DNA of 51,132 nt from the NCBI GenBank assembly GCA_001510275.1, contig LFEY01000026.1:1-51132 (forward strand), given 5' to 3'. The position numbers and the translations under genes were made by a program. This stretch comes from Thaumarchaeota archaeon casp-thauma3. Lineage in GTDB: Archaea > Thermoproteota > Nitrososphaeria > Nitrososphaerales > Nitrosopumilaceae. This document shows, in pieces, positions 40,471 through 49,890 of this stretch. Every line of letters starts with the position of its first letter. Within the stretch, counting starts at the first letter, position 1. The notes under the pieces are model-generated. The model worked only from the letters and a program-made list of their open reading frames with translations. It was not told the DNA's origin and did not search any database.

Positions 40471-41666
40471 GTTTTTGTTGACCTTTTCTTTTGTAATTTA
40501 TTAGCTTCTGTTGATTGCATTCCCCATAATTCTACAAATCCTTTGGCTAATCTTTGATCAAATGTTGAATCTGATCCATAAGTTGCAATATCGTGACTAT
40601 ACAATGAGTTCTTAGATTTTCTTCCAACAACTCTTAGGCTTCCTTTGTACAGCTTGAGTTTCACAGTTCCTGATACTGGTTTTTGTGATGCCTCGATAAA
40701 TCCATCTAGGTCTGTTTTTAGTGGATCCTGCCAAAGTCCTGAATATACCAAGTATGCCCATTCATCATCTATTTGAGACTTGAATTTGGTTTCATGTTTG
40801 GTATGAACCATCTTTTCTAAATCTGCATGTGCTTCAATTAGACAAGTTGCTGCAGGAGTTTCATACACTTCACGGGATTTAATTCCAATAACTCTATCTT
40901 CAATATGATCAACTATCCCAACACCTGCTGCACCTGCTTTTTTATTGACGTATTCAATTAGTTTTTGAGACTCCATTACTTTTCCATCAACTCCAACTGG
41001 AATTCCTTTTTCAAATTTAATTTCCAAGTATGTTGGTTTGTCTGGTAAGTTTTTTGTTTTAACCCAAATGAATGCATCATTTGGTGGTTCTTTGTATGGG
41101 TCTTCTAATACTCCCCCTTCAATTGCACGTCCCCACAAGTTTTGATCAATACTAAATTTTTTTGCTACTGAATCAATCTCAATTCCATGTTTTTTTGCAA
41201 ATTTTAGTTCAGTATCCCTATCCAAGTTTTTATCTCGAATTGGTGCTATAATTGGAAGATCAGATCCTGCACGGAATGTAATATCAAATCGTACTTGATC
41301 ATTTCCTTTACCTGAACACCCATGTGCAAGTGATGTTACTTTTTCTTTTTTTGCAATCTCTAAAACTTTTTCTGCAATTAGTGGTCTTGCAAGTGCTGTT
41401 GCAAGACAATATTTTTTCTGATAAAGTGCATTGGCTTTAATTGATGGAAAAATATAATCTTTAACAAACTCTTTTCGTGCATCAATGTTGTAGTGTTTTT
41501 TTACTCCTAATTTTTTTGCCTTTGCTGCAATTTTTTTATTATCATCTCCTTGTCCAACATCTACTGTTACTGTAATGACATCCATGTCATATTCTTCTTG
41601 TAGATATTTCACAACAACTGAAGTATCTAGTCCTCCAGAAAATGCAAGAATCCCCTTTTGAGTCAT
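40467..41666 (-). CDS. argG: Argininosuccinate synthase
   Basis: A 399-residue enzyme that joins citrulline and aspartate with ATP. The P-loop FSGGLDTSV is at 9-17, and the family motifs SLAHGCSGKGNDQVRF and CLATALARP are intact. It heads the run and its stop overlaps lysW2 by 3-4 bases, tying the end of arginine synthesis to the LysW steps. argH is not in the window. The ATG has a TATA-like box 27-36 bases before it, so transcription of the arginine block starts here. Confidence 0.96.
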   Translation of the reverse strand: MTQKGILAFSGGLDTSVVVKYLQEEYDMDVITVTVDVGQGDDNKKIAAKAKKLGVKKHYNIDARKEFVKDYIFPSIKANALYQKKYCLATALARPLIAEKVLEIAKKEKVTSLAHGCSGKGNDQVRFDITFRAGSDLPIIAPIRDKNLDRDTELKFAKKHGIEIDSVAKKFSIDQNLWGRAIEGGVLEDPYKEPPNDAFIWVKTKNLPDKPTYLEIKFEKGIPVGVDGKVMESQKLIEYVNKKAGAAGVGIVDHIEDRVIGIKSREVYETPAATCLIEAHADLEKMVHTKHETKFKSQIDDEWAYLVYSGLWQDPLKTDLDGFIEASQKPVSGTVKLKLYKGSLRVVGRKSKNSLYSHDIATYGSDSTFDQRLAKGFVELWGMQSTEANKLQKKRSTKT

Positions 41667-41692
41667 AAAACATCTTTTCCGTCGTATTTTGG

Positions 41693-41702
41693 AATTTATC
41701 TT
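41693..41702 (-). promoter_or_regulatory. TATA-like box of the arginine block
   Basis: On the minus strand AAGATAAATT lies 27-36 bases before the argG ATG at 41666. Confidence 0.5.
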
Positions 41703-41770
41703 TTGTGTTAGGCTGAAATCAATTGTTTTTCCAAAAAATTTCTGCCTAGCTTGAGCTAAAATTCGATGAT

Positions 41771-41779
41771 TATTTAACC
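41771..41779 (+). promoter_or_regulatory. TATA-like box of the ABC transporter operon
   Basis: TATTTAACC lies 21-29 bases before the ATG at 41800, divergent from the argG promoter in a 133-base spacer. Confidence 0.5.
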
Positions 41780-41799
41780 GCCGAATATAACGCTGTTTT

Positions 41800-42825
41800 A
41801 TGAAAACTAGATCAGCAGTTTTTGCAGGTATTGCAGGAATTGTATTACTATCTGTATTGGGAATTACTCTTAGTTCTAGTGATACTGCACATGATTCTAA
41901 ACTTCGTATTGCATATTTTCCAAATATTGGTCATGCTATTCCAATAGTAGGAATAGAAAAAGGATTTTTTCAAAATAGTGTTGGAGATCAGATAAAAATT
42001 GAAACCAGAGTTTTTGATAGTGGACCACAGGCAATAGAATCTCTGTTTTCAAATTCTATTGATATTGCATATGTTGGACCAGGTCCTGCAATTATCGGAT
42101 TTTTGAATTCAGAGAATCATAACATAAAGATTCTTGGAGGGGCTGCAAGCGGTGGTGCAAGCTTTATTGTTCATCCAAATTCTGAAATAAATTCAGCTTC
42201 TGACTTTGCAGGAAAAAAAATTGCTGCTCCTCAAATTGGTAACACACAAGATGTATCACTTCGTCATTATCTTTCTGAAAATGGATTAAAGACAGCTGAA
42301 AAAGGTGGATCTGTAATTGTTTATAATATTTCAAATCCTGATATCTACACATTATTTGTAAAAGGAGATATTGATGGTGCATGGGTTGCAGAGCCTTGGG
42401 CTACAATTTTAGAAATTGAACTTGGTGGAAAACGATTATTCCATGAAGAAGAACTATGGCCAAATAAAGAATTTGCATCTGTTCTTTTAATCGGAAATGC
42501 AGATTATGTCGAAAAAAATAAAGAATTTTTTATTCCTTTTTTGAATTCGCATCATTCTACTGCAGCTTGGATTAATTCAAATCCTACTGAAACCAGAATT
42601 ATTTTTAATGACTTTCTAAATTCTCATTTTGGACAATCTTTATCTGATGATGTTGTAGATATTGCATTATCTAATCTAGTAATTACCCCAGATCCTAAAC
42701 CTAATTCTGTTTTTTCCTTTGCTGAAAGAGCTGATGCGCTAGGATATCTGGGAAGAAATGGATATGATTTGTCTGGAATTTTTCTCTATTTTGATATAAA
42801 TTCCATTCCAGAGGAAGATACGTAG
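41800..42825 (+). CDS. ABC transporter substrate-binding protein, NitT/TauT type
   Basis: A 341-residue exported binding protein. The N-terminus has a hydrophobic segment (about 7-25) acting as signal or anchor. The mature part resembles SsuA/TauA/NrtA proteins (RIAYFPNIGHAIPIVGIEKGFF, AYVGPGPAI, GAWVAEPWATIL). Substrates in this class include nitrate, sulfonates, taurine and thiamine precursors; nothing here decides which. It leads a three-gene operon with ATPase and permease, divergent from argG. There is no lipobox Cys, so it is probably membrane-tethered by the N-terminal helix. Confidence 0.87.
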   Translation: MKTRSAVFAGIAGIVLLSVLGITLSSSDTAHDSKLRIAYFPNIGHAIPIVGIEKGFFQNSVGDQIKIETRVFDSGPQAIESLFSNSIDIAYVGPGPAIIGFLNSENHNIKILGGAASGGASFIVHPNSEINSASDFAGKKIAAPQIGNTQDVSLRHYLSENGLKTAEKGGSVIVYNISNPDIYTLFVKGDIDGAWVAEPWATILEIELGGKRLFHEEELWPNKEFASVLLIGNADYVEKNKEFFIPFLNSHHSTAAWINSNPTETRIIFNDFLNSHFGQSLSDDVVDIALSNLVITPDPKPNSVFSFAERADALGYLGRNGYDLSGIFLYFDINSIPEEDT

Positions 42826-43590
42826 ATGACTAAACTAGAGGCAAAAAATATTGTAAAATATTTTAATCATGGCTCTCACAAACTCAAGGCATTAGGTGGA
42901 ATTGACCTCAAAGTTGAGGCTGGTGATTTTGTATGTTTGGTGGGTCCCTCAGGCTGTGGTAAATCCACGTTTTTGCGTATAATTGCAGGATTGGAGAAAC
43001 CTGACGAGGGAGAAATTTTGTTTGACGGTCGTCCTGTTACTGAAACTGGTCCTGAAAGAATTATGGTATTTCAAGAGGGTGCATTATTTCCATGGCTCAA
43101 GGTTCAAGATAATGTAGAATTTGGATTAAAGATGGCAGGTATCCCAAAAGAGGAACGAGCAAAGATATCAAATCGATATCTGGATATGATGCAGCTTACA
43201 AAATTTGCAGATTCCTATACTTACCAACTTTCAACTGGAATGAAACAACGTGTAGCTATTGCTAGAGCACTTGTAATGGATCCTGATGTATTGCTGATGG
43301 ATGAACCATTTGCAGCACTTGATGCACAGACTCGTGATTTATTGTTAGTTGAGATGCAGCTAATTTGGGAAAAGACAAAGAAGACAATTTTGTTTGTAAC
43401 TCACAATGTTGCAGAAGCTACAGTTCTTGGAACCAAAGTAGCTGTTTTCAGTAATCGCCCTTCAATTATCAAAAAAGAAGTTGAAAATAATTCTCCTCGA
43501 CCTAGAGTTACTGAAGATGAATCATTACTTAAATTACAACAAGATATTTTGGCAGAACTTAGACCTGAGGTAAAGAAAAGCAAAGCGTGA
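42826..43590 (+). CDS. ABC transporter ATP-binding protein, NitT/TauT type
   Basis: A 254-residue importer ATPase. Walker A is GPSGCGKST, signature is LSTGMKQRVA (Thr in place of the first Gly of the usual LSGG), Walker B is LLMDEPFAALD and the switch His is in VTHNVAEA. The ATG follows the binding-protein stop directly, without gap. It matches SsuB/TauB/NrtD relatives. The last residues overlap the permease start as GTGA. Confidence 0.93.
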   Translation: MTKLEAKNIVKYFNHGSHKLKALGGIDLKVEAGDFVCLVGPSGCGKSTFLRIIAGLEKPDEGEILFDGRPVTETGPERIMVFQEGALFPWLKVQDNVEFGLKMAGIPKEERAKISNRYLDMMQLTKFADSYTYQLSTGMKQRVAIARALVMDPDVLLMDEPFAALDAQTRDLLLVEMQLIWEKTKKTILFVTHNVAEATVLGTKVAVFSNRPSIIKKEVENNSPRPRVTEDESLLKLQQDILAELRPEVKKSKA

Positions 43591-44354
43591 TCATGTTGGC
43601 AAAAAATTTTATACCTCATAGAATTATATTTTACGTTGGAATCGTTGTAGTTTGGCAAATCATTTCAATGGCGGGAGTTTGGCCTGATAATATTTTCCCA
43701 TCTCCATATGAAGTAACTGAAGACTTGGTATATGGTGCGTCAGATGGTAGTTTGTTTTATGGAATTGCAACTAGCATGTGGCGATTATCTATTGGATTGA
43801 CAATTGCAATTACTGGTGGGGTTGTCTTGGGAATTTTCATGGCAAGAGTTGAGGCTATCAACCAAACTGTTGGTTCTTTAGTGTTAGGATTGCAATCAAT
43901 TCCTTCAATTGCCTGGGTTCCACTTGCAATTCTTTGGTTTGGATTAACAGATGGTGGAATAATTTTTGTTACTGCAATTGGGGCAATTTTTGCAGTTACA
44001 ATAAACACCTACACTGGAGTCAAAAACATTGATCCTCACTTTATTGAGGCTGCAAGAAACATGGGTGCAAAGGGCAGTCAACTAATTACTGCCGTCTTAA
44101 TTCCGGCAGCATTTCCATACATGATTTCTGGCTTCAAACAGGGATGGGCATTTGCATGGAGAGGTGTAATTGGTGCTGAACTGTTATTTTCTTTCCTAGG
44201 ACTAGGATTCCTACTTAATGCAGGACGTTCCCTTAATGATGTCTCTCAAGTCATTGCAATAATGCTTGTAATTATGGCAACAGGACTTGTAATTGATAGT
44301 GTTGTCTTCAAAAGACTAGAAAACAAAGTAATGTCTAGATGGGGATTACGATAG
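43587..44354 (+). CDS. ABC transporter permease, NitT/TauT type
   Basis: A 255-residue membrane protein with about six helices. The cytoplasmic EAA loop is present (EAARNMGAKGSQLITAVLIPAAFPYM), as in SsuC/TauC. The start may be the GTG at 43587, overlapping the ATPase stop, or ATG at 43593. It completes the importer with the binding protein and ATPase. Substrate unknown. Confidence 0.92.
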   Translation: MIMLAKNFIPHRIIFYVGIVVVWQIISMAGVWPDNIFPSPYEVTEDLVYGASDGSLFYGIATSMWRLSIGLTIAITGGVVLGIFMARVEAINQTVGSLVLGLQSIPSIAWVPLAILWFGLTDGGIIFVTAIGAIFAVTINTYTGVKNIDPHFIEAARNMGAKGSQLITAVLIPAAFPYMISGFKQGWAFAWRGVIGAELLFSFLGLGFLLNAGRSLNDVSQVIAIMLVIMATGLVIDSVVFKRLENKVMSRWGLR

Positions 44355-44375
44355 GTTTATCCTAATTGTATTATT

Positions 44376-45476
44376 TTATTTTCTAACTTTTAGTGATACT
44401 ATAAACGCACATACAATTATGGCAATTGCAAAATACATTACTGAAACATAGTCAAATACAAATGCAATACTTCCTGCAATTACAGGTCCAATTACTGTTG
44501 CAATTGATAATGTAGAGCTAAAGATTCCAGTTGATGTAGACCGTGGATTGTTATCCATTAGGTGAAAGTTTCCTCCAATGAATAAAAATGCCCAAGTTGC
44601 TCCAACTAGTGCCATAAATGGCATTGCCATCCACCAATCTGTAATTAGTGATAATCCTATAAAGACAAATACGGTACAACCAATTCCAATTTTGAATTTA
44701 GTTATATTTGAGATATTAATTCTACTTGCCATCAAGTTCATCAAGACAAATGCAGTAACTGTATTTGCAACATATATAATTGATATTTGATAAAGTTCAG
44801 CACCTAATTTTTCCATTAACATTATTGGAAGAATAGTCCATACAGCTGCTGCTCCAATATGTCTTAATAATAATGACAAGAACAGAAACTTGTTTTTTGA
44901 AATAATTTTTTTGATAGTTCTAGGTTCTAGCTGTTTTTCTTGTGATGGATTTGGTAATTTGATTGTAAACATTAATCCAATAATGAATGAGGCTGCACTA
45001 ATCACGAAAATAATCTTTAGATCATTTGCAAATCCAGCTGCTGCAATTCCTGCAAGCCATCCTAATGCATGAAATGAAATTACAGCTGCTGCTCTTTTTC
45101 TTTCAATATTTATTTCATATGTATAAGCAATCATTGCAGGAATCATAATTCCACTTGCAATTCCTGCTCCTATTCTTGCCAGAAATAACAAAGTAATGTC
45201 ATCTGCAAAGTAATGCATTCCAAAGGCTGCAGCACATCCTATGAAGCCAATTCTGATGAATTTGAGCCTAGTTCCCTTCTTGTCTGAATGTCTGCCAAAA
45301 TAGATTTCAGATAAAATTTGAGCAAAACTAAATGAGGCTACAATTAGCCCAATCTCAAAGATAGAATCTGTAACACCTTTTGCAATAATGGGCATAAATA
45401 CAAAGACAATTGAGGTTCCAGCATGCTGAAAAAAAGTTGCACTACGAACTAAATTATTTACTTGTAATTTTTGCAT
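44376..45476 (-). CDS. MFS transporter
   Basis: A 366-residue polytopic protein with about 11-12 hydrophobic helices and an MFS motif A (YFGRHSDKKGTRLKFI) after helix 2. It has no close similarity that I can see to the MFS protein at 17783 beyond fold. Substrate unknown. It converges with the permease gene (21-base gap) and diverges from the methionine synthase genes. Confidence 0.86.
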   Translation of the reverse strand: MQKLQVNNLVRSATFFQHAGTSIVFVFMPIIAKGVTDSIFEIGLIVASFSFAQILSEIYFGRHSDKKGTRLKFIRIGFIGCAAAFGMHYFADDITLLFLARIGAGIASGIMIPAMIAYTYEINIERKRAAAVISFHALGWLAGIAAAGFANDLKIIFVISAASFIIGLMFTIKLPNPSQEKQLEPRTIKKIISKNKFLFLSLLLRHIGAAAVWTILPIMLMEKLGAELYQISIIYVANTVTAFVLMNLMASRINISNITKFKIGIGCTVFVFIGLSLITDWWMAMPFMALVGATWAFLFIGGNFHLMDNNPRSTSTGIFSSTLSIATVIGPVIAGSIAFVFDYVSVMYFAIAIIVCAFIVSLKVRK

Positions 45477-45589
45477 AAATGTACATGCAATTATTCTTCA
45501 ACCTAATTTCAACATACGTATCAATGATCTTAATACCTGTGGATTTTTCTGAAAAGAGTTAAACTGTGTCATGTTATTTTGAAATCATA

Positions 45590-46552
45590 TTGACAGAAAA
45601 AGAACTATTTTTGGATGCAATACAAAATAGAATTTTGCTTTTTGATGGTGCAATGGGAACTGAAATTCAAAAGTATGATCCAAAACCAGCAGACTTTCCA
45701 AATAATCAAGATGGTTTTAATGATGGGTTGGTATTGACACATCCTGAATGGATTAAACAAATTCACAGAAATTATTTAGATGCAGGAGCTGATTGTATTG
45801 AAACAAATTCTTTTGGTTCAAACAAAATAAAATTAGATGAATATGGTTTTGGTGATCAAACAGTTGATTTTAACAAAAAAATTGCACAATTAGCATCTGA
45901 AGTCTGTGAAGAATATTTAGATAAACCCAGATATGTGATTGGTTCTATGGGTCCATCAGGTTTTCTTCCTAGTTCAACTGACTCTGATTTGGGGCAAAAA
46001 CCTCTTGATGAAATCCAAGAAGCATTTGAGCTACAAGCTGAAGGCTTAATTCTTGGTGGTGTTGATGCATTACTTATTGAAACAAGTCAAGATATCTTAG
46101 AAGTAAAATTGGTAATTGAGGCATGTCATAATGCTATACAAAAGACTGGCAAGAAAATTCCAATCATTTCAAATACTACTTTGGATCAATATGGAAAGAT
46201 GTTACTTGGAACAAATATTCAAGCTGCATACACAACTGTTTCTGATATGGGGATTGATGTGTTTGGATTGAATTGCTCAACTGGCCCAATTGAGATGACC
46301 CCAAGTGTAAGATGGCTTGATGAACAAAATGAACATAATCTATTGGTGGTTCCAAATGCAGGTATGCCTGAAAATCAAGGAGGAAAAGCAGTCTACAAGA
46401 TGACTCCTGATAAGATGGGTGATGCACTAGGTGATTTTCTTAACCAATTCAAAAAAGTTCGAATTATTGGTGGATGTTGTGGAACAGGTCCTGAACACAT
46501 CAAAGTATTAAGAAAAGTAATTGACGAAAAAGCTAACTCTCCCAAGGGTTAA
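45590..46552 (+). CDS. Methionine synthase part 1: homocysteine-binding domain
   Basis: A 320-residue homocysteine S-methyltransferase domain equal to the first module of cobalamin-dependent methionine synthase (MetH). The zinc-binding cysteines occur in GLNCSTGP and in GGCCGTGPEH, and LFDGAMGTEIQ is the N-terminal signature. The TTG at 45590 places 18 residues before the signature, as in MetH; GTG at 45566 would add eight. It is followed by the rest of MetH as a separate gene 32 bases on, so the enzyme is split. Alone it could also use other methyl donors. Confidence 0.88.
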   Translation: MTEKELFLDAIQNRILLFDGAMGTEIQKYDPKPADFPNNQDGFNDGLVLTHPEWIKQIHRNYLDAGADCIETNSFGSNKIKLDEYGFGDQTVDFNKKIAQLASEVCEEYLDKPRYVIGSMGPSGFLPSSTDSDLGQKPLDEIQEAFELQAEGLILGGVDALLIETSQDILEVKLVIEACHNAIQKTGKKIPIISNTTLDQYGKMLLGTNIQAAYTTVSDMGIDVFGLNCSTGPIEMTPSVRWLDEQNEHNLLVVPNAGMPENQGGKAVYKMTPDKMGDALGDFLNQFKKVRIIGGCCGTGPEHIKVLRKVIDEKANSPKG

Positions 46553-46584
46553 GTATTTAGAAAAACTGAGATGATTTTATACTA

Positions 46585-49083
46585 TTGACTATTCCTAGGG
46601 TAAGTTCTGCACTCAAAGCAGTTGATCTAAAACAACTTCCAGCGCCTCTGATCATTGGAGAGAGAATTAACACACAAGGTTCTCGTAAAGCAAAACAGCT
46701 AGTTCTTGCCAATGACTATGATGGTCTAATTGATTTGGCAAGAGCTCAAGTTGAAAATGGTGCTCATTGTCTTGATGTTTGTGTTGCAACCACTGAGCGT
46801 TCTGACGAACTGGAGTTTATGTTGAATCTTGTAAAAAGATTAAGCTTAGAAATTGATGCACCTCTTGTAATTGATTCAACTGATCCTGAAGTTATTGAAG
46901 CATCGATAAAACAAATTCCAGGCAGGCCCATAATTAATTCAATTAATCTTGAAGGCGATGGCAGTAGATTTGAAAAATTAGCGCCACTGATGGCAAAGTA
47001 TGGGGTGCCTTCTATTGCATTATGCATTGGTCCAAATGGAATGGCAAAAACCCCCCAGCAAAAGGTAGATACTGCTGAACTTCTTTATGAAACAGGAAAA
47101 AAATATGGATTAAAAATAGAACAATTTATTTTTGATGTTCTTACATTTACTTTAGCTACGGGAGAAGAAGAATTTCTTGATGCAGGAAAAAATACTCTAG
47201 AAGGAATTCGTCTTGTTAAAGCAAAATTTCCAAACTCATTTACTACGTTAGGTCTTAGTAACATTAGCTTTGGTTTGGCTCCATATGCAAGAAAAATCAT
47301 CAACTCAGTATTTTTACACCATGCTATAAAGTCTGGACTTGACACAGTTATTGTAAATGCTAAAGAGATTATTCCTTATGGTGAAATTGATGATGAAGAG
47401 AGAAAACTTACAGAGGATTTAATTTTTAACACTCATCCAAATGCATTATCTGAATTAATTATCTATTTTGAAAAGATAGATTCCAAAAGTAGTGGTTCTA
47501 CCAAAAAAGTTGATGTTGATCCTTCCTGGCCTCCTGGAAAGCGTGCTAACTTTAGAATTATGAATAGACTAAAAAATGGAATTCAGAATGATGTTGTATC
47601 TGCAATTGCAGAAAAGTTAGGAAAAAATGAATTAATTAAAGACAATGATGGAGTTTTGTCTTTGGATGCTACTCCAGAAATTACACATGATGGTGCAATT
47701 AGAACTCTTAATGAAGACTTGCTTCCTGCAATGAAAGAGGTTGGCGATAAATTTGGTGCAGGTGAGTTGATCTTACCATTTGTTCTCAAATCAGCTGAAT
47801 GTATGAAAGCAGCAGTTGATGAACTTGAAAAATATTTGTTAAAAAAGGAGGGGGCAAGTAAAGGTAAACTTGTTTTGGGAACAGTTTATGGTGATGTGCA
47901 TGATATTGGGAAGAATCTGGTAAAGACAATCTTTCAAAATAACGGTTACACAGTATATGATTTAGGAAAACAAGTTCCATTACAAAAATTCTTAGAAAAA
48001 ATAGATGAAGTTAATCCTGATGCTATAGGTTTATCTGCATTGTTGGTTTCCACTTCAAAGCAGATGCAGTTTTTTGTAGAACATGCAAGAAAAAATAAAA
48101 TGACTATCCCAATTCTATGTGGTGGTGCTGCAATTAATACTAACTACATTAACAGAATTGCAAAAGAAGATGGAATCTACGAACCTGGTGTATTTTATTG
48201 CAATACCATGTTTGAAGGACTCAAAACAATGGACGTTTTGGTTTCAGATGAAAAACCAAAACTTTTAGCTACATGGAAAGAAAAGATGGAAAATTGGAAA
48301 GAAAAATCTGTGGTTTCAATAGATTCTACTAACATTTCTAAGAGTGAGATTAAACCTGTGAAGGCCCCAACTCCTAAAAGTATTGGAGAACCTATACGTC
48401 TAAAGATAGATCAAATCAAGATGGATGAAGTTTGGCAGATGATTGACAAAAAATCATTATTCAAGTTATCTTGGGGCCTTAGAGGGAAAGCAGGCTCTGA
48501 ATCAGAGGAAGTACATGAAGATTTGTTAAACCAATGGAAGATTCGAATTATAAGAGAAAAACTCTTTGAGCCTGAGATTGTCTATGGATATTTTAGATGT
48601 CACAATAAACATGGGAAATTACTTGTTGAAAATCCTATAGGTGATAATGTAGAATTTGATTTCCCACGTTCTACAAAACCCGAACATCTCTGTTTAACTG
48701 ATTATTTTGGTGAAGAAGACATTGTTGCATTCCAATCCGTAACTGTGGGAGACAAAGTAGTAGAAATAATAGAACAATGGAATAAAGAAGACAAGTATAC
48801 TGATGCTTACTATCTACATGGATTAGCAGTTGAAATAGCAGAAGCCTTAGCAGAATGGATCAATCAAAAAATAAAATCTGAATTGGACTTGGAGCAAGGT
48901 GGACTAAGATACAGCTGGGGCTTTCCTAGCTGTCCTGATGTATCACAACATCATTTAGTTTGGAAACTTTTGCAACCAGAAAAATCTGGAATGACATTAA
49001 CTGAATCTGGTCAGATTGTTCCTGAACAATCAACTGCCGCCATTGTTGTTCATCATCCAAAAGCAAAATACTTTGTACTTTAA
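46585..49083 (+). CDS. Methionine synthase part 2: pterin, B12 and activation domains
   Basis: An 832-residue protein with the remaining MetH modules. The pterin-binding domain (about 18-290; IIGERINTQGSRKAK, DVCVATTERSDE) is followed by the B12 cap and B12-binding domain with D437-x-H439-x-x-G442 (DVHDIG). The C-terminal SAM-dependent reactivation domain (about 590-832) has VYGYFRCHNKHG and YSWGFPSCPDV. With the upstream Hcy protein it should make methionine from homocysteine and 5-methyl-tetrahydropterin. The start is TTG, with stop codons in the spacer showing a true split. Cobalamin is made by these archaea. Confidence 0.92.
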   Translation: MTIPRVSSALKAVDLKQLPAPLIIGERINTQGSRKAKQLVLANDYDGLIDLARAQVENGAHCLDVCVATTERSDELEFMLNLVKRLSLEIDAPLVIDSTDPEVIEASIKQIPGRPIINSINLEGDGSRFEKLAPLMAKYGVPSIALCIGPNGMAKTPQQKVDTAELLYETGKKYGLKIEQFIFDVLTFTLATGEEEFLDAGKNTLEGIRLVKAKFPNSFTTLGLSNISFGLAPYARKIINSVFLHHAIKSGLDTVIVNAKEIIPYGEIDDEERKLTEDLIFNTHPNALSELIIYFEKIDSKSSGSTKKVDVDPSWPPGKRANFRIMNRLKNGIQNDVVSAIAEKLGKNELIKDNDGVLSLDATPEITHDGAIRTLNEDLLPAMKEVGDKFGAGELILPFVLKSAECMKAAVDELEKYLLKKEGASKGKLVLGTVYGDVHDIGKNLVKTIFQNNGYTVYDLGKQVPLQKFLEKIDEVNPDAIGLSALLVSTSKQMQFFVEHARKNKMTIPILCGGAAINTNYINRIAKEDGIYEPGVFYCNTMFEGLKTMDVLVSDEKPKLLATWKEKMENWKEKSVVSIDSTNISKSEIKPVKAPTPKSIGEPIRLKIDQIKMDEVWQMIDKKSLFKLSWGLRGKAGSESEEVHEDLLNQWKIRIIREKLFEPEIVYGYFRCHNKHGKLLVENPIGDNVEFDFPRSTKPEHLCLTDYFGEEDIVAFQSVTVGDKVVEIIEQWNKEDKYTDAYYLHGLAVEIAEALAEWINQKIKSELDLEQGGLRYSWGFPSCPDVSQHHLVWKLLQPEKSGMTLTESGQIVPEQSTAAIVVHHPKAKYFVL

Positions 49084-49817
49084 CTAAATGATTTTTCTAA
49101 AAATTCATTCAAGCCATTAAAATCGTTGGGTGATGTAATCAATACATCTCCTGTAATTTTATGTACCTTTTTTACAAATTCCTCAAACTCTTGACCGTAT
49201 GATGAAAACTCTAAATTCAAAAATTTGGCAGATTTTTGATTTTTTTCCGAAGGAAATAAAATGATTGGAATTACTGAAAATCCTTTTAGATTATCGGAGA
49301 GATTTTGTACTTGTTCTAGATTTTGAATCACCTGTGTCATGAATCCTTTGGGGGCTGCTTCTAATTTTTTTCTGATTTTAGAAAAATTGGGTTTATTTGA
49401 AATTGAAAGATACAAATCAATTTTTGAATCAATACCTTGCTCTCTTAGTTTCTTTACAGTTGCGCTTGGGATCTGACCAGAATCTGGGTTTCCATTTTGT
49501 GATGGATCACCCATGAGTACCAAAATTCCTGAAAAACCTATAGAGATACAATTCTCTACAAACTCTGAAATCTCTTTTTCACTCTTATCTCTAACTCTTA
49601 GACTAACTGTAATTGGAATATCTGGAATTTCTTTTCTAATAATATTCCCAACTTCAATTGGTGAAACTCTTTGGTATCCTAACACATTTTCAGTAAGATG
49701 TATTGCATCACATTTTTTTGAAATAATTTTTATTTTTTTGATAAATTTTAGAATTGATTCATTTGTATCTACATTGGGCAAAATCTTTGGTGGATTAGCT
49801 TCATACCTAATTGTCAT
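49080..49817 (-). CDS. MTHFR-like methylenetetrahydrofolate reductase family protein
   Basis: A 245-residue protein of the methylenetetrahydrofolate reductase superfamily. The N-terminal TIRYEANPPK, the DAIHLTENVLG and ILVLMGDPSQNGN segments match MTHFR barrels, although it is shorter than the usual 290 residues. It would supply the methyl group used by the adjacent MetH. Convergent overlap by 4 bases with part 2 supports the link. I choose ATG at 49817 (MTIRYEANPP) over the upstream extension, which crosses toward the Nudix promoter. The exact pterin and reductant are unknown. Confidence 0.8.
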   Translation of the reverse strand: MTIRYEANPPKILPNVDTNESILKFIKKIKIISKKCDAIHLTENVLGYQRVSPIEVGNIIRKEIPDIPITVSLRVRDKSEKEISEFVENCISIGFSGILVLMGDPSQNGNPDSGQIPSATVKKLREQGIDSKIDLYLSISNKPNFSKIRKKLEAAPKGFMTQVIQNLEQVQNLSDNLKGFSVIPIILFPSEKNQKSAKFLNLEFSSYGQEFEEFVKKVHKITGDVLITSPNDFNGLNEFLEKSFS

Positions 49818-49890
49818 ATTGTCATTTTTTCTATCCTTGGTTAAAACCTTTGAATACCAAAACCCAGTGGAATAGTAGGAAAGAAACAAG

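Noticed and set aside
45566-49083. A frameshifted single metH gene
   Set aside because: The two ORFs are in different frames, but the spacer has stop codons in more than one frame and both proteins begin and end at domain borders, so a real split is the better reading.
49818-49889. Upstream extension of the MTHFR-like gene
   Set aside because: The 24 extra residues are not family-like and reach almost to the Nudix gene start; MTIRYEANPP is the natural N-terminus.
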